Positions 43,420-52,549 of a stretch of DNA of 64,000 nucleotides are shown here, one piece after another; position 1 is the stretch's first letter, and the number at the start of each line of letters is the position of its first letter. Under the pieces are notes generated by a model. It saw only the letters and a program-made list of their open reading frames with translations, searched no databases and was not told the DNA's origin. The stretch comes from Acinetobacter corruptisaponis (GTDB lineage Bacteria > Pseudomonadota > Gammaproteobacteria > Pseudomonadales > Moraxellaceae). The position numbers and the translations under genes were made by a program. The stretch is taken from contig NZ_CP125669.1 of the NCBI RefSeq assembly GCF_030053775.1, forward strand, positions 2,537,962 to 2,601,961, written 5' to 3'.

Positions 43420-43758
43420 TTAATTCTGCCATTCATGATTGCAGTCACGGCATTTCCAGTGCTTTTGTGCCTGCATAAAGGCCTGCATGGAGATTTTAAA
43501 ATCTGGCAGATCACGCCAGAACAGAACACCTGCAATTACACAAACACCAAATACCGCAACTGTTGCGATTTGCAGTGTTTGTCCTGCACCATGACCAAAA
43601 ATCCACATCCCAACACTGATCAGCACCAAAACCAGTAAAATAAAAATGGCGGGAACGAGAAGCACCAGGCTTTTTGGCACGTTGGGACGAGGGCTGTTGG
43701 CACCCTGACTGACAGGCATAATTTTCACGCTTTGACATTTAGGGCAACGGTATTGCAT
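43420..43758 (-). CDS. Small membrane protein with paired zinc-binding ends
   Basis: A 112-residue protein. The first residues form half of a zinc ribbon (MQYRCPKCQSVKIM) and the last form the other half (HWKCRDCNHEW), with two membrane helices between (SLVLLVPAIFILLVLVLISV and IATVAVFGVCVIAGVLF). The four cysteines could meet on the cytosolic face. No function is known to me; similar proteins are common in Acinetobacter. It converges on czcD. Confidence 0.75.
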   Translation of the reverse strand: MQYRCPKCQSVKIMPVSQGANSPRPNVPKSLVLLVPAIFILLVLVLISVGMWIFGHGAGQTLQIATVAVFGVCVIAGVLFWRDLPDFKISMQAFMQAQKHWKCRDCNHEWQN

Positions 43759-43987
43759 AGAGGATTCCTATAGTGTTTTGGCTATTTTAGCGAAAATTAT
43801 GCAAAAGCTAAAATCCTGAATTATTCAAATACATAATTTTACTTGTTTTGTACTTTTAACTGCTATCGAATCAGCGCTGGAGTTAAGCCAAAGGTCTATA
43901 TACAGCTCGTCTAAACCTGTTCGCAAAAGTACAATCAGTCATGATAGTTTTATTCTAGGGTCTATTTACGGTTGTGAAAGGAAACGC

Positions 43988-45607
43988 ATGTTATCCACCA
44001 AAATTCTAAAATTGCGTTTGTCTCGGATTGCAAAGGGCAAGGAACATTTTTCCACTCAGGACAAGTTGATGCTGGTGAGTATGGAAAGTCCAGATCTCAG
44101 TGCCAATTTCTTTTTACGGCTCTTTAAGATGTCTTTGCCAAAACAATGGAAATTCAGGCATGAGACGGAAGAGGACATCCTGTATTCAACACAGCTGATT
44201 CAATTGGTTGAAGATGAGTTTATTCCTGTCTATGAAACCCATGCCAGAAAACATGCCTGGTATGAACAATGCCTGATGTATCGACTGAACTTCATTACGC
44301 CACAACCGACCCAGCAGCAAATCAACATCTATTTGCGTCAACTCGCCCCATGTTTGGACCAGCAGCCTAAACTGGATTTGCTTCATCATTTTCAGCAGCA
44401 ATATCCAAGTGCCCAGTATGCGGTGGCACTGGCAAAGTCCTATGCAGGTGCAGGGCAATATGCGCAGGCCATCATGCAATATGAATGGGCGGCGCAGCAA
44501 TCCACCCAGCACAATGAAGTTGCCTTTTATGGCTATATCGACTGTCTGATTAAGCGGAACCAGCCTGAATATAAGCCACAACTGAGTGATGTGGAATATG
44601 CAGTTGAGTTGTTAAACCAATATGGCAAACCGATTGACCAGAAAACCCATGCCATGCTGTTGCAGCGGGCAGTGAGCCTGTTGTTACCCGTCAACATCTT
44701 GCAGACACGGGCAACTGAAACCAATATCTTGGCTGATGTCGGACGTGGTTTAAATTCACTGGGGAAATCCTTGGGTGGGATACTGGGTGGAAGAGAGTTG
44801 CATCTTCCTTATAGTCAGGATGTGATTGCCAGCGCGCCACAGCTTTTAATGGATCAGACCATTCTTGTGAGCCTGGCTCATTCAAATAACATGCAGGCAG
44901 CGTTAAAACGTATTTTAAACCCTGAAAATGATTCGGCAATCACACAGGATAATGCTGAACAACAACTTGGGCGTTTATGGCTTGCTGTTCAGGCCAATCC
45001 TGATATGTTGAAATTATTGAACCAACCTGAGCAATTAACAACAACACTGACCAATACAAAGGCATTGGATGAGACCAATTTAAATCTGGGATCAATCCAG
45101 ACCATTCTAGCGCAGGGCTTAATGGCCTATCTGGGCGATATTCGTCTGGATAAACATCATCCTGAAAGAATGGCCTTATATGACCAGCGGGATGTGGTGG
45201 TTGCAGAAATGACTGCATTTGCCCAATGGTTCCATCAGGATATTTTAAAGGTCTACCTTGAGCAACAAAGTAAACGATTGCAGCACATGCTGCGTTTGTT
45301 GCGTGAGCAGACGGTTGAGGCTGGGCTGACAAGCGGGCTGTTTGCCTATCAGTTTGAACAGCAGCAGCGGGCTCAGGACCTGTTTAACTGGATGCAGCAA
45401 AAACTGGAAAAGGGCAATGATTTTGACAGGCTGCAGGCTGCATGGGTGGCGCTGAGGGAGATTGTTCATTTCCATTTTGAGGGTGTGGAAGAAAAGATTG
45501 AGTTACTCCAGCAGGCTTTGGAAAAGTATAAAACCATCCGTCTGGAACAGGTGTGGGTACGACCCGAGCAACCTGAAAACACATCCATCAAAGAAGATGA
45601 AAAGTAA
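43988..45607 (+). CDS. Hypothetical helical (TPR-like) protein
   Basis: A 539-residue, Gln-rich protein that appears almost wholly alpha-helical. A TPR-like pair is visible around residues 130-190 (LLHHFQQQYPSAQYAVALAK, YAQAIMQYEWAAQQS). A glycine-rich loop (GRGLNSLGKSLGGILGG) interrupts the middle. No signal peptide or membrane helix is seen, so it is probably cytosolic. I do not recognise the family. The next gene at 45781 is on the same strand and may be related in function. Confidence 0.75.
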   Translation: MLSTKILKLRLSRIAKGKEHFSTQDKLMLVSMESPDLSANFFLRLFKMSLPKQWKFRHETEEDILYSTQLIQLVEDEFIPVYETHARKHAWYEQCLMYRLNFITPQPTQQQINIYLRQLAPCLDQQPKLDLLHHFQQQYPSAQYAVALAKSYAGAGQYAQAIMQYEWAAQQSTQHNEVAFYGYIDCLIKRNQPEYKPQLSDVEYAVELLNQYGKPIDQKTHAMLLQRAVSLLLPVNILQTRATETNILADVGRGLNSLGKSLGGILGGRELHLPYSQDVIASAPQLLMDQTILVSLAHSNNMQAALKRILNPENDSAITQDNAEQQLGRLWLAVQANPDMLKLLNQPEQLTTTLTNTKALDETNLNLGSIQTILAQGLMAYLGDIRLDKHHPERMALYDQRDVVVAEMTAFAQWFHQDILKVYLEQQSKRLQHMLRLLREQTVEAGLTSGLFAYQFEQQQRAQDLFNWMQQKLEKGNDFDRLQAAWVALREIVHFHFEGVEEKIELLQQALEKYKTIRLEQVWVRPEQPENTSIKEDEK

Positions 45608-45780
45608 CGTTTTTTTATTAGGGATTGTATGTCTGACGCATTAAATAATTTGAAGTTACGCAACAAAAAGACGCAATTTGCCATGCGTTGCATGCTAATC
45701 TAGAAAAAAACGTTGAATAAGTTTAAGTAGAGTGTAGCCCATAGAAATGGGCCAGTAAGAAAGGGAAGAGGGAGAACATC

Positions 45781-46716
45781 TTGAATCGACAAGATGATAA
45801 AAAGGCAATGTTTGATATTATGCCAGCAGACTCAGATGAATCGGGTGAAAAACCATCACTGTCACGTCGGCTGATCAACAAGACCCTGCAACATGCGCAG
45901 GATGCGGTTGAATTTGCCACGGACACATCCCGTAATATTGCAGGTGTTGCGGATGCCGCACTGGATGCCTTGGATCATGTGACCCACCAGACCAAACGGG
46001 GAGTGGAGGGGATGCGCAATTCCGTGCGTGACATGGTTTCCGAGACCAGTGAAGCAGCACGTCAGGTTGCACTGGCAATGGCGAGGGCATCTCTGGGTAA
46101 AGGTACAATTACCCTGTATTTGCCTGAAATGTTATTGAACAGCCAATTGCGTAAACGCATCAATCGGGCGGAAATTGATGACATTAAGGTGGAATGTGGC
46201 AATGACCGCTTTCACATTGAACTGGACGGGCATTACCGTCGTTTTCTCTATCGTCTTTCGCTTGAGTTCAATGTGCTGGAATGTCGCATTGGTCAGGAAA
46301 AATATCTGCGTTTACGCCAGATTGATGAGCATCTGGACCTGCAAATCCGTCATGGTGGCACGCTAACCAATTGGGCGGCACGTCGGGTGGGTAATGTCAG
46401 CTTTGAAGTCATTAATTCCTTGCCCATTCCTTTTTTAATCAACCACCTGATCCGTGATGTACCAGGCATCCAGAAAGAGGGGCACCGCATTTGGTATATC
46501 GACCTTGAGGAAGCGGGCTTTATTGATTTTATTAACAATCGTTCATGGATGGTTGATAAGCTGCTCAGCCTGTCTGATTTTAGCATCCTGCCTGGCTTGA
46601 ACATTTTGCAGGAAAGCCGTGAGCTGGTACAGCAACTGGTGGACCAGTTTGAGATTCGTGGCTTACGGGTACAGTCAGGACGGCTGGAAGTACAGGTTGG
46701 TATCGGAACAGATTAG
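45781..46716 (+). CDS. Hypothetical protein with amphipathic N terminus
   Basis: A 311-residue protein. The N-terminal 110 residues are a long amphipathic helix with an 11-residue-like pattern (AQDAVEFATDTSRNIAGVAD, TKRGVEGMRNSVRDMVSETS), of the kind that lies on membranes or lipid surfaces. The C-terminal 200 residues form a folded domain (GTITLYLPEMLLNSQLRKRI, LPIPFLINHLIRDVPGI). The start is a TTG with AGAGGGAG upstream; an internal ATG at 45808 is the alternative. Function unknown. Confidence 0.75.
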   Translation: MNRQDDKKAMFDIMPADSDESGEKPSLSRRLINKTLQHAQDAVEFATDTSRNIAGVADAALDALDHVTHQTKRGVEGMRNSVRDMVSETSEAARQVALAMARASLGKGTITLYLPEMLLNSQLRKRINRAEIDDIKVECGNDRFHIELDGHYRRFLYRLSLEFNVLECRIGQEKYLRLRQIDEHLDLQIRHGGTLTNWAARRVGNVSFEVINSLPIPFLINHLIRDVPGIQKEGHRIWYIDLEEAGFIDFINNRSWMVDKLLSLSDFSILPGLNILQESRELVQQLVDQFEIRGLRVQSGRLEVQVGIGTD

Positions 46717-46761
46717 GGTAGGGGCGTATTGTATACGCCCTGTAAATTGGATATGTCCAAT

Positions 46762-46794
46762 AAAAAAAGCCACTGTCAATGCAGTGGCTTTTTT
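46762..46794. terminator. Bidirectional terminator between the hypothetical gene and tRNA-Glu
   Basis: A 12-bp stem, AAAAAGCCACTG / CAGTGGCTTTTT, ending the tRNA-Glu transcript on the minus strand and the gene before it on the plus strand. Confidence 0.9.
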
Positions 46795-46800
46795 AGAATC

Positions 46801-46876
46801 TGGCGTCCCTACGGGGATTCGAACCCCGGTTACCGCCGTGAAAGGGCGATGTCCTAGGCCTCTAGACGATAGGGAC
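46801..46876 (-). tRNA. tRNA-Glu (TTC), copy 1
   Basis: A 76-nt cloverleaf on the minus strand with encoded CCA: acceptor GTCCCTA / TAGGGAC, anticodon loop CTTTCAC (anticodon TTC), T-arm CCGGG / CCCGG with GTTCGAAT. Identical to the copies at 46916 and 48757. Confidence 0.97.
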
Positions 46877-46915
46877 TTATTGAGGCATACATCTGATTAA
46901 TTTATTTAAATAAAT

Positions 46916-46991
46916 TGGCGTCCCTACGGGGATTCGAACCCCGGTTACCGCCGTGAAAGGGCGATGTCCTAGGCCTCTAGACGATAGGGAC
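46916..46991 (-). tRNA. tRNA-Glu (TTC), copy 2
   Basis: Identical in sequence to the neighbouring copy; 39 bases separate the two, so they are probably one transcript. Confidence 0.97.
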
Positions 46992-47162
46992 GTTTCAGAG
47001 GTGGGCGTATATTAGGTTGAATTGCATAGGGTGTCAAACACTTTTCTCAGGAAAATCCAGAAAAACTTGATAAGTGTCTAAAAATAAAGCGTTGTGCGGA
47101 ATAAATAAGCAAAAATGGTTTTAAGGTCAGTTGTTTCAGCCAAATCGCCTTTTTATGGAGAT

Positions 47163-47225
47163 AAAAAATGCAGCTTGAGCAAGCCAAAGCGATTGAAGCT
47201 TTGGCGAAGTGCAAGTGCATTTTTA
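47163..47225. terminator. Long imperfect palindrome downstream of the permease gene
   Basis: Outer arms AAAAATGCA / TGCATTTTT, inner arms GCCAAAGC / GCTTTGGC (47183-47190 and 47198-47205), and CTTG/CAAG between them. T-runs at both ends make it a likely bidirectional terminator. Confidence 0.7.
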
Positions 47226-47236
47226 TTGAGTCAATT

Positions 47237-48643
47237 TTATGTACGGTCACGATAGAAAACGTAATGGCTGAGATAACAGGCTGCGATAAACAGTAAACAT
47301 CCGATAAAGCCAGCCTGCATTTCAGGATCTGCCGCCATACTTAAACCTGTAATAAAGCAGAAGACAAAACCCAGAATCGGAACAATCGGATAAAGTGGCG
47401 CAGCAAACTTTAGGTCTTTTGCGGAGTGACCAGCCTTGTACCATGTACGTCTAAAGTTGAACTGGCTCCAGCAGATGCTCATCCACACAATCACCATAGT
47501 AAAAGCGGCAATACCGAGTAAATTCTTAAAAATGGTTTCAGGGGCAAAATGCTCTGATAACAGTCCTGGAATTGCACCAAACATAGTGACCACCAGTGCA
47601 ATCACAGGTGTGCCGCTACTCGACAGGCGCGAGAACACTTGTGGAAGCTGGCGCTGGGCGGACAATGACCACATCATCCGTGATGCTGCATACAGACCAG
47701 AATTGGCGGCAGACAACAGTGCGGTAATAATCACGAAGCGGATAATGTCATCGGCATAAGGGATACCGATGTAGTTAAACACAGTCACGAAAGGGCTGTT
47801 GCTTACGCCCTCACCACCTAGGCCTGCAACCTGAAATGGCAATAAGGCACTAATCACCACGATGGTGCCGACAAAGAAAATCAGTAGCCGCCATATTGCG
47901 GCGTTGATGGCTTTTGGCACATTCACTGCAGGGTCTTTGGTTTCACCTGCTGCCACTCCAATCAGTTCAGTGCCTGAAAAGGCAAAGTTTACAATCAGCA
48001 TGGTGGTGAAAATTGGAACCAGTCCCTGAGGAAACCAGCCCTGCGCAGTAAGGTTATGGAATAGAGGGGCAGACTCGGCACCGTGGAAAGGAATCAGGCC
48101 GAAAATTGCCAGCAAACCCAGGATAATAAAGGCAACCACAGTCACCACTTTAACCAGTGCCAGCCAAAATTCAGATTCAGCAAAAATACGGGTTGAGCTG
48201 AGGTTCAATGCAAAAATGGTGATGGCAAAGATAATGGTCCAGATCCACATGGAAATATGTGGAAACCATTCCTGCATCAGCAAGGCCGCAGCTGTAAATT
48301 CGGTCCCCAAGGTTGCGGTCCATGTCAGCCAGTAGACCCAGGAAATCATGTATCCCGTACCTGGACCAATGTATTTTTGCGCGTATGCACCAAAGGAACC
48401 CGCCACAGGCATGTGTACCGCCAGTTCACCTAGACAGAGCATGACCATATAGGCGATCAGGCCACCTAAAATATAGGCAATGATGGCACCAACTGGACCT
48501 GTTTGGGCGATGACTTCACCAGAACCAAGAAACAGGCCTGTACCAATTGCGCCACCTAAAGAAAGCATGACCAAATGGCGGGTACTCATCGCACGTTTCA
48601 GTGCCTTGGTTTCTGAATTCGCATTTGAGTTGGAAGATTGCAT
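47237..48643 (-). CDS. APC-family amino acid permease, MmuP-like
   Basis: A 468-residue, twelve-helix amino acid transporter. The APC motif LSLGGAIGTGLFLGSGE lies in TM1, and NFAFSGTELIGVAAGE and SAANSGLYAASRMMWSL later. The chain resembles E. coli S-methylmethionine permease MmuP (WLTWTATLG, AEGEFW-like, and GWFPQG segments match what I recall). Substrate is therefore a guess: S-methylmethionine or a neutral amino acid. The gene sits between tRNA-Glu copies. Confidence 0.85.
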   Translation of the reverse strand: MQSSNSNANSETKALKRAMSTRHLVMLSLGGAIGTGLFLGSGEVIAQTGPVGAIIAYILGGLIAYMVMLCLGELAVHMPVAGSFGAYAQKYIGPGTGYMISWVYWLTWTATLGTEFTAAALLMQEWFPHISMWIWTIIFAITIFALNLSSTRIFAESEFWLALVKVVTVVAFIILGLLAIFGLIPFHGAESAPLFHNLTAQGWFPQGLVPIFTTMLIVNFAFSGTELIGVAAGETKDPAVNVPKAINAAIWRLLIFFVGTIVVISALLPFQVAGLGGEGVSNSPFVTVFNYIGIPYADDIIRFVIITALLSAANSGLYAASRMMWSLSAQRQLPQVFSRLSSSGTPVIALVVTMFGAIPGLLSEHFAPETIFKNLLGIAAFTMVIVWMSICWSQFNFRRTWYKAGHSAKDLKFAAPLYPIVPILGFVFCFITGLSMAADPEMQAGFIGCLLFIAACYLSHYVFYRDRT

Positions 48644-48756
48644 AGCACAATTTGTCCAAGCATGGAGAAGCGGCTATTTTATGGAAAATTCGGAAATGTG
48701 CAATCTGAATAATGGAAAGATTGAGAGAAAAGTATAATTATTGGATAAACAGAATA

Positions 48757-48832
48757 TGGCGTCCCTACGGGGATTCGAACCCCGGTTACCGCCGTGAAAG
48801 GGCGATGTCCTAGGCCTCTAGACGATAGGGAC
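48757..48832 (-). tRNA. tRNA-Glu (TTC), copy 3
   Basis: Identical to copies 1 and 2. It lies 55 bases after tRNA-Ala on the same strand. Confidence 0.97.
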
Positions 48833-48887
48833 AGATGAGGCAGTCATTTATCTGCATAGCGCAGATGAAACATACACATAAGAAACT

Positions 48888-48963
48888 TGGTGGAGTCAAG
48901 CGGGATCGAACCGCTGACCTCTACAATGCCATTGTAGCGCTCTACCAACTGAGCTATGACCCC
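48888..48963 (-). tRNA. tRNA-Ala (GGC)
   Basis: A 76-nt cloverleaf with anticodon stem CTACA/TGTAG and loop ATGGCAT (anticodon GGC). The acceptor stem GGGGTCA / TGACTCC contains the G3-U70 wobble pair that identifies alanine tRNA. Confidence 0.97.
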
Positions 48964-48968
48964 AGTAT

Positions 48969-49003
48969 GTGTGACAGCAATCTTAGGGGGATTGCCATCA
49001 CAC
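48969..49003 (-). other. Hairpin between gltX and tRNA-Ala
   Basis: GTGTGA and GCAATC pair with GATTGC and TCACAC across a small symmetric internal loop (48969-48982 with 48990-49003). There is no T-run. It is probably a processing or stability element separating the gltX message from the tRNAs. Confidence 0.5.
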
Positions 49004-49021
49004 GTCAATGATTAGATTGAA

Positions 49022-50530
49022 TTAATTTTCACTGTTTGCATCATTTTTCGGCAATTTCAGCGTTTCATTCAACTTTTCCCAAACTTTCAGTTCTTTCTTG
49101 CTTGGAGAACCAACAATCTCAAGCGCATGGCGTAGACGGGCAAAGGTCAGGTCAGGCCCAATGGTCACCATGGATTGCATGACAGGCGTGGAGCTGGTTG
49201 AACCTGCAATCGCAATAAAGAATGCAGGCATGAAGTCACGCAGCTTCACTTCCATCTGGTTTGCCAGGTCCATCAGTGTCTGGCTGACTGTGTCATTGTT
49301 CCAGGTGAACTGGCTTTCCAGACGCCAAATGGCAAACTGTAGACTTTGGCGAACCTGTTCTTCAGTCAATTTCTTGCTTTCAAACTGTTCCTTGCTGATT
49401 TGAGGCATGTGGTTGAAATAGAAACCTGCCCAGTTTACCGCTTCAGACAATAGGTTAATACGTGGCTGAATGGCGGTGGCAATATCTTCCAGCGTTTGAC
49501 GGTCATTTTTCCATGCCAGTAAACGGTCCAGCAATTGTCCAGGAGTCAGTGCCTTGATCCATTGACCATTCAGCCAGTTGAGTTTTTCAACATCAAAGAT
49601 TGGACCACCCAGTGAAACACGCTGTACATCAAAGTTTTCCACCATTTCCTCTAAGGTGAACACCTCACGCTCATCTGGCATAGACCAGCCCATACGGCCT
49701 AAATAGTTGAGCAGGGCTTCTGGTAACACGCCGATGTCACGATAGTAGTTGATTGAGGTTGGATTTTTGCGTTTAGACAATTTTGATTTGTCTGGGTTAC
49801 GCAATAAAGGCATGTGGCACAGGGTTGGCATGTCCCAGCCAAAATATTGATACAGCAACTGGTGCTTTGGTGCAGAAGGCAGCCATTCCTCGCCGCGCAA
49901 TACATGGGTGATTTCCATTAGGTGATCGTCAACCACATTGGCAAGGTGGTAGGTTGGCAAACCATCAGTTTTTAACAGTACCTGCATGTCCACCTGTGCC
50001 CAGGGAATCTCCACTTCACCACGCAACAGGTCATTGATCTTACATACACCCTGTTCAGGGACTTTCATGCGGATCACATGGGGCTCGCCCGCAGCAAGAC
50101 GATGTTCCACTTCTTGCTGTGATAATTTTAGCCCACGACCATCATATTTGGGTGTTTCACCACGCGCCTGCTGTTCAGCACGCATCTGGTCAAGTTCTTC
50201 CGCAGTTGCAAAACAGTAGAAAGCATGACCTTTTTCAACCAATTCCAGAGCATACTGCTTATAGATTCCCATCCGTTCCGACTGGCGATAAGGCGCATGT
50301 GGTCCACCAACATCAGGACCTTCCGACCAGTTCAGACCCAGCCAGCGCAAAGAGTCCAGAATCATCTTTTCAGATTCAGGTGTTGAGCGAAGCTGGTCGG
50401 TATCCTCAATACGGAGAATGAACTCACCACCATGCTGTTTGGCAAAACACAGGTTGAACAGGGCAATATAGGCAGTACCTACATGCGGAAAGCCTGTAGG
50501 GGAGGGAGCAATACGGGTACGAACTTTCAT
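49022..50530 (-). CDS. gltX: Glutamyl-tRNA synthetase
   Basis: A 502-residue class I synthetase that charges tRNA-Glu with glutamate. The HIGH-type motif is seen in [16 protein letters not shown] and the KMSKS-type loop in [13 protein letters not shown]. The C-terminal helical anticodon-binding domain is complete. Length fits the bacterial enzyme. It lies directly upstream of tRNA-Ala and tRNA-Glu on the same strand, an arrangement that could coordinate the enzyme with its substrate. Start ATG at 50530. Confidence 0.96.
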   Translation of the reverse strand: MKVRTRIAPSPTGFPHVGTAYIALFNLCFAKQHGGEFILRIEDTDQLRSTPESEKMILDSLRWLGLNWSEGPDVGGPHAPYRQSERMGIYKQYALELVEKGHAFYCFATAEELDQMRAEQQARGETPKYDGRGLKLSQQEVEHRLAAGEPHVIRMKVPEQGVCKINDLLRGEVEIPWAQVDMQVLLKTDGLPTYHLANVVDDHLMEITHVLRGEEWLPSAPKHQLLYQYFGWDMPTLCHMPLLRNPDKSKLSKRKNPTSINYYRDIGVLPEALLNYLGRMGWSMPDEREVFTLEEMVENFDVQRVSLGGPIFDVEKLNWLNGQWIKALTPGQLLDRLLAWKNDRQTLEDIATAIQPRINLLSEAVNWAGFYFNHMPQISKEQFESKKLTEEQVRQSLQFAIWRLESQFTWNNDTVSQTLMDLANQMEVKLRDFMPAFFIAIAGSTSSTPVMQSMVTIGPDLTFARLRHALEIVGSPSKKELKVWEKLNETLKLPKNDANSEN

Positions 50531-50573
50531 AGCGGAATGGGGTTTTTAAAATAAAATTGGCACTATTATAACG

Positions 50574-50601
50574 AAAAAGCCTAGTCACGACATGACTAGG
50601 C
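50574..50601 (-). terminator. Terminator of the small exported protein gene
   Basis: Stem GCCTAGTCA / TGACTAGGC (50579-50587 and 50593-50601) with TTTTT after it on the minus strand; also insulates gltX. Confidence 0.85.
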
Positions 50602-50638
50602 CCATTTAAACATGCAAGGGGACTACATATTTAAAAAA

Positions 50639-50947
50639 TCAGGAATTTTGCTGCTGGAACAGACTCTGCACAAAACGTGAAAAACGCTGGTTCTGCGTTG
50701 CAAAGAAATTCTGTGTTGGCGTGGTGCGGATGGTGTTCAACATTTTCAATTCATCATCTGTCGATGGAATCATGCTGGTGTTGCGTTTTTGCTGATCCAG
50801 CGCCTTGCCAATAAGTGAAGATGAAGTCGATTTATCAATCGTTTTTATGTTACTGCTTTCTTTAATTGCAGCTGCATGCCCGAACTGGACTGAACATACC
50901 AAAAATAAACTTAAGCATAATGTTTTTTTCAATTTTAATGCTCGCAT
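50639..50947 (-). CDS. Small exported hypothetical protein
   Basis: A 102-residue protein with a clear signal peptide (basic start MRALKLKK, core TLCLSLFLVCSVQF, cut after GHA-AAI). The mature part is polar and Ser/Gln-rich with no cysteine and no recognised domain, ending RFVQSLFQQQNS. Probably periplasmic. Monocistronic, with its own terminator. Confidence 0.75.
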   Translation of the reverse strand: MRALKLKKTLCLSLFLVCSVQFGHAAAIKESSNIKTIDKSTSSSLIGKALDQQKRNTSMIPSTDDELKMLNTIRTTPTQNFFATQNQRFSRFVQSLFQQQNS

Positions 50948-51356
50948 TGCTACGCCCCTACATGATTTCGAGTCTACAAGACTAACTAAGCGAATATAGT
51001 ATTGCTTTAATGATACAATTCAAACATAAATATTAATGAAAAAGTAGAACTAAGTCACATTTTTTGCAAAAAAGATAAAATTCCATTAATTTTATGTCCA
51101 ATATTTATAGCTGTGTGGCTACTTTGTGTGCAAGTTAAATTTAGCAGGCAAATATGTAGAAAGCGTGAAGAAGTGTCATTATTCTTTATTTTATTAAACT
51201 TTCTTAATTCTAGCTTTTTTTCTGCTAAGTGTAGGCAGTTTTACTATATCTCTAAAACTGGATAATAAAAAAATTATTAATATAATCATATGATTGTAAA
51301 ATAATTATAAAGAAATATAGTGGTCGTCAATGGGGCGAAAAACGAGTAATCGGTCA
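50948..51356. other. Intergenic region upstream of the sulfate-binding protein gene
   Basis: About 410 very AT-rich bases carrying the promoter of the small exported protein (minus) and of the sulfate-binding protein (plus). I see no gene. A CysB site would be expected if sulfur limitation controls sbp, but I cannot define one by eye. Confidence 0.45.
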
Positions 51357-52352
51357 ATGAAAAAATTAATTGCGACTGCTGTATTGGCATTGGGGCTGGG
51401 TGGAGTGGCACAGGCGGCAACAACTTTCCTGAATGTTTCCTATGATCCAACACGCGAGTTCTATCAGGAATATAACCAGGCATTCGGGCAATACTGGAAA
51501 CAACGTACAGGTCAGGAGGTTGACTTCAAGCAATCTCATGGCGGCTCTGGCAAACAGGCGCGATCTGTGGTTGATGGTTTGCAGGCGGATGTGGTGACCT
51601 TGGCGCTGGCCAATGACATTGATGAAATTGCCAATGCAGGCCTGATTCGAAAGGACTGGCAAAAACAGTTCAAGGATAATTCCGCACCATATACCTCAAC
51701 CGTGGTATTCCTTGTGCGCAAAGGCAATCCTAAAAACATCAAGGACTGGAATGACCTGACCAAAGAGGGTGTGGAAATTATTACCCCAAATCCAAAAACA
51801 GGGGGGGCGCCACGCTGGATTTATTTATCTGCCTGGGGCTATGCGTTGAAGCAGCCAGGTGGAAACGATGCAAAAGCGCGTGATCTGGTGAAAAAGCTGT
51901 ATCAAAATGTCAAGGTGCTGGACTCTGGTGCGCGTGGTTCATTAACCACCTTTGCTGAGCGTGGCATTGGTGATGTGCTGTTGTCTTGGGAAAATGAGGC
52001 TTTATTGGCGACTCAGGGACTTGGCAAGGATAAATATGAAATTGTTTATCCATCCATTTCAATTTTGGCAGAACCCTCGGTTGCAATCGTTGATAAGACC
52101 GTGGATAAAAATGGAAACCGCCAGTTGGCGCGTGGCTATTTAAACTTCCTTTATTCACCGTTGGGACAGGAGCTTGCGGCGAAACATTATTTCCGCCCCC
52201 GTAATCCTCAGGTTGCGGCAAAATATGCAGCACAATTTCCAAAAATTAAGTTGTTTAGCATTAATGATGTGTTCGGTGGATGGGCAAAGGCGCAGAAAAC
52301 CCACTTTGTAAATGGTGCGGTCTTCGACCAGATTTATACAGAGAAGCAATAA
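51357..52352 (+). CDS. sbp: Sulfate ABC transporter substrate-binding protein
   Basis: A 331-residue periplasmic protein that binds sulfate or thiosulfate for an ABC importer. Signal peptide [20 protein letters not shown] is cut before ATTFLN. The mature chain has the Sbp/CysP signature [19 protein letters not shown] and the sulfate-contact segments [12 protein letters not shown] and [15 protein letters not shown]. No permease or ATPase genes are adjacent, so it works with a transporter encoded elsewhere. The ATG at 51357 begins the signal peptide; one nine codons earlier is less likely. Confidence 0.93.
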   Translation: MKKLIATAVLALGLGGVAQAATTFLNVSYDPTREFYQEYNQAFGQYWKQRTGQEVDFKQSHGGSGKQARSVVDGLQADVVTLALANDIDEIANAGLIRKDWQKQFKDNSAPYTSTVVFLVRKGNPKNIKDWNDLTKEGVEIITPNPKTGGAPRWIYLSAWGYALKQPGGNDAKARDLVKKLYQNVKVLDSGARGSLTTFAERGIGDVLLSWENEALLATQGLGKDKYEIVYPSISILAEPSVAIVDKTVDKNGNRQLARGYLNFLYSPLGQELAAKHYFRPRNPQVAAKYAAQFPKIKLFSINDVFGGWAKAQKTHFVNGAVFDQIYTEKQ

Positions 52353-52384
52353 ACACTCAGAACAAAAGCAGCGTAAATAAACGT

Positions 52385-52419
52385 GAAAAGCAAATACACA
52401 CGATGTATTTGCTTTTTTC
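52385..52419 (+). terminator. Terminator of sbp
   Basis: An 11-bp stem, AAGCAAATACA / TGTATTTGCTT, with a CACGA loop and a T-run. Confidence 0.88.
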
Positions 52420-52549
52420 TTTGCCAAAAAGATCAAGAAAACGGTTTTATCTATAGAAAGTTAAGAATTCTCTACAAAAAGTCGTTTGGTACTGGCATAA
52501 AACAAGGTAATAATGTGCAGTTACATTTTTAGCTATTGATCTATTTCTT

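Noticed and set aside
43865..43975. Two similar GGTCTATATAC / GGTCTATTTAC segments upstream of the gene at 43988
   Set aside because: Only two imperfect copies in an AT-rich region; not enough to call a regulatory site.
45629..45703. A 24-codon frame (MSDALNNLKLRNKK...) with AGGGA upstream between two hypothetical genes
   Set aside because: Too short, no family resemblance and no conservation evidence; it may be chance in an AT-rich gap.
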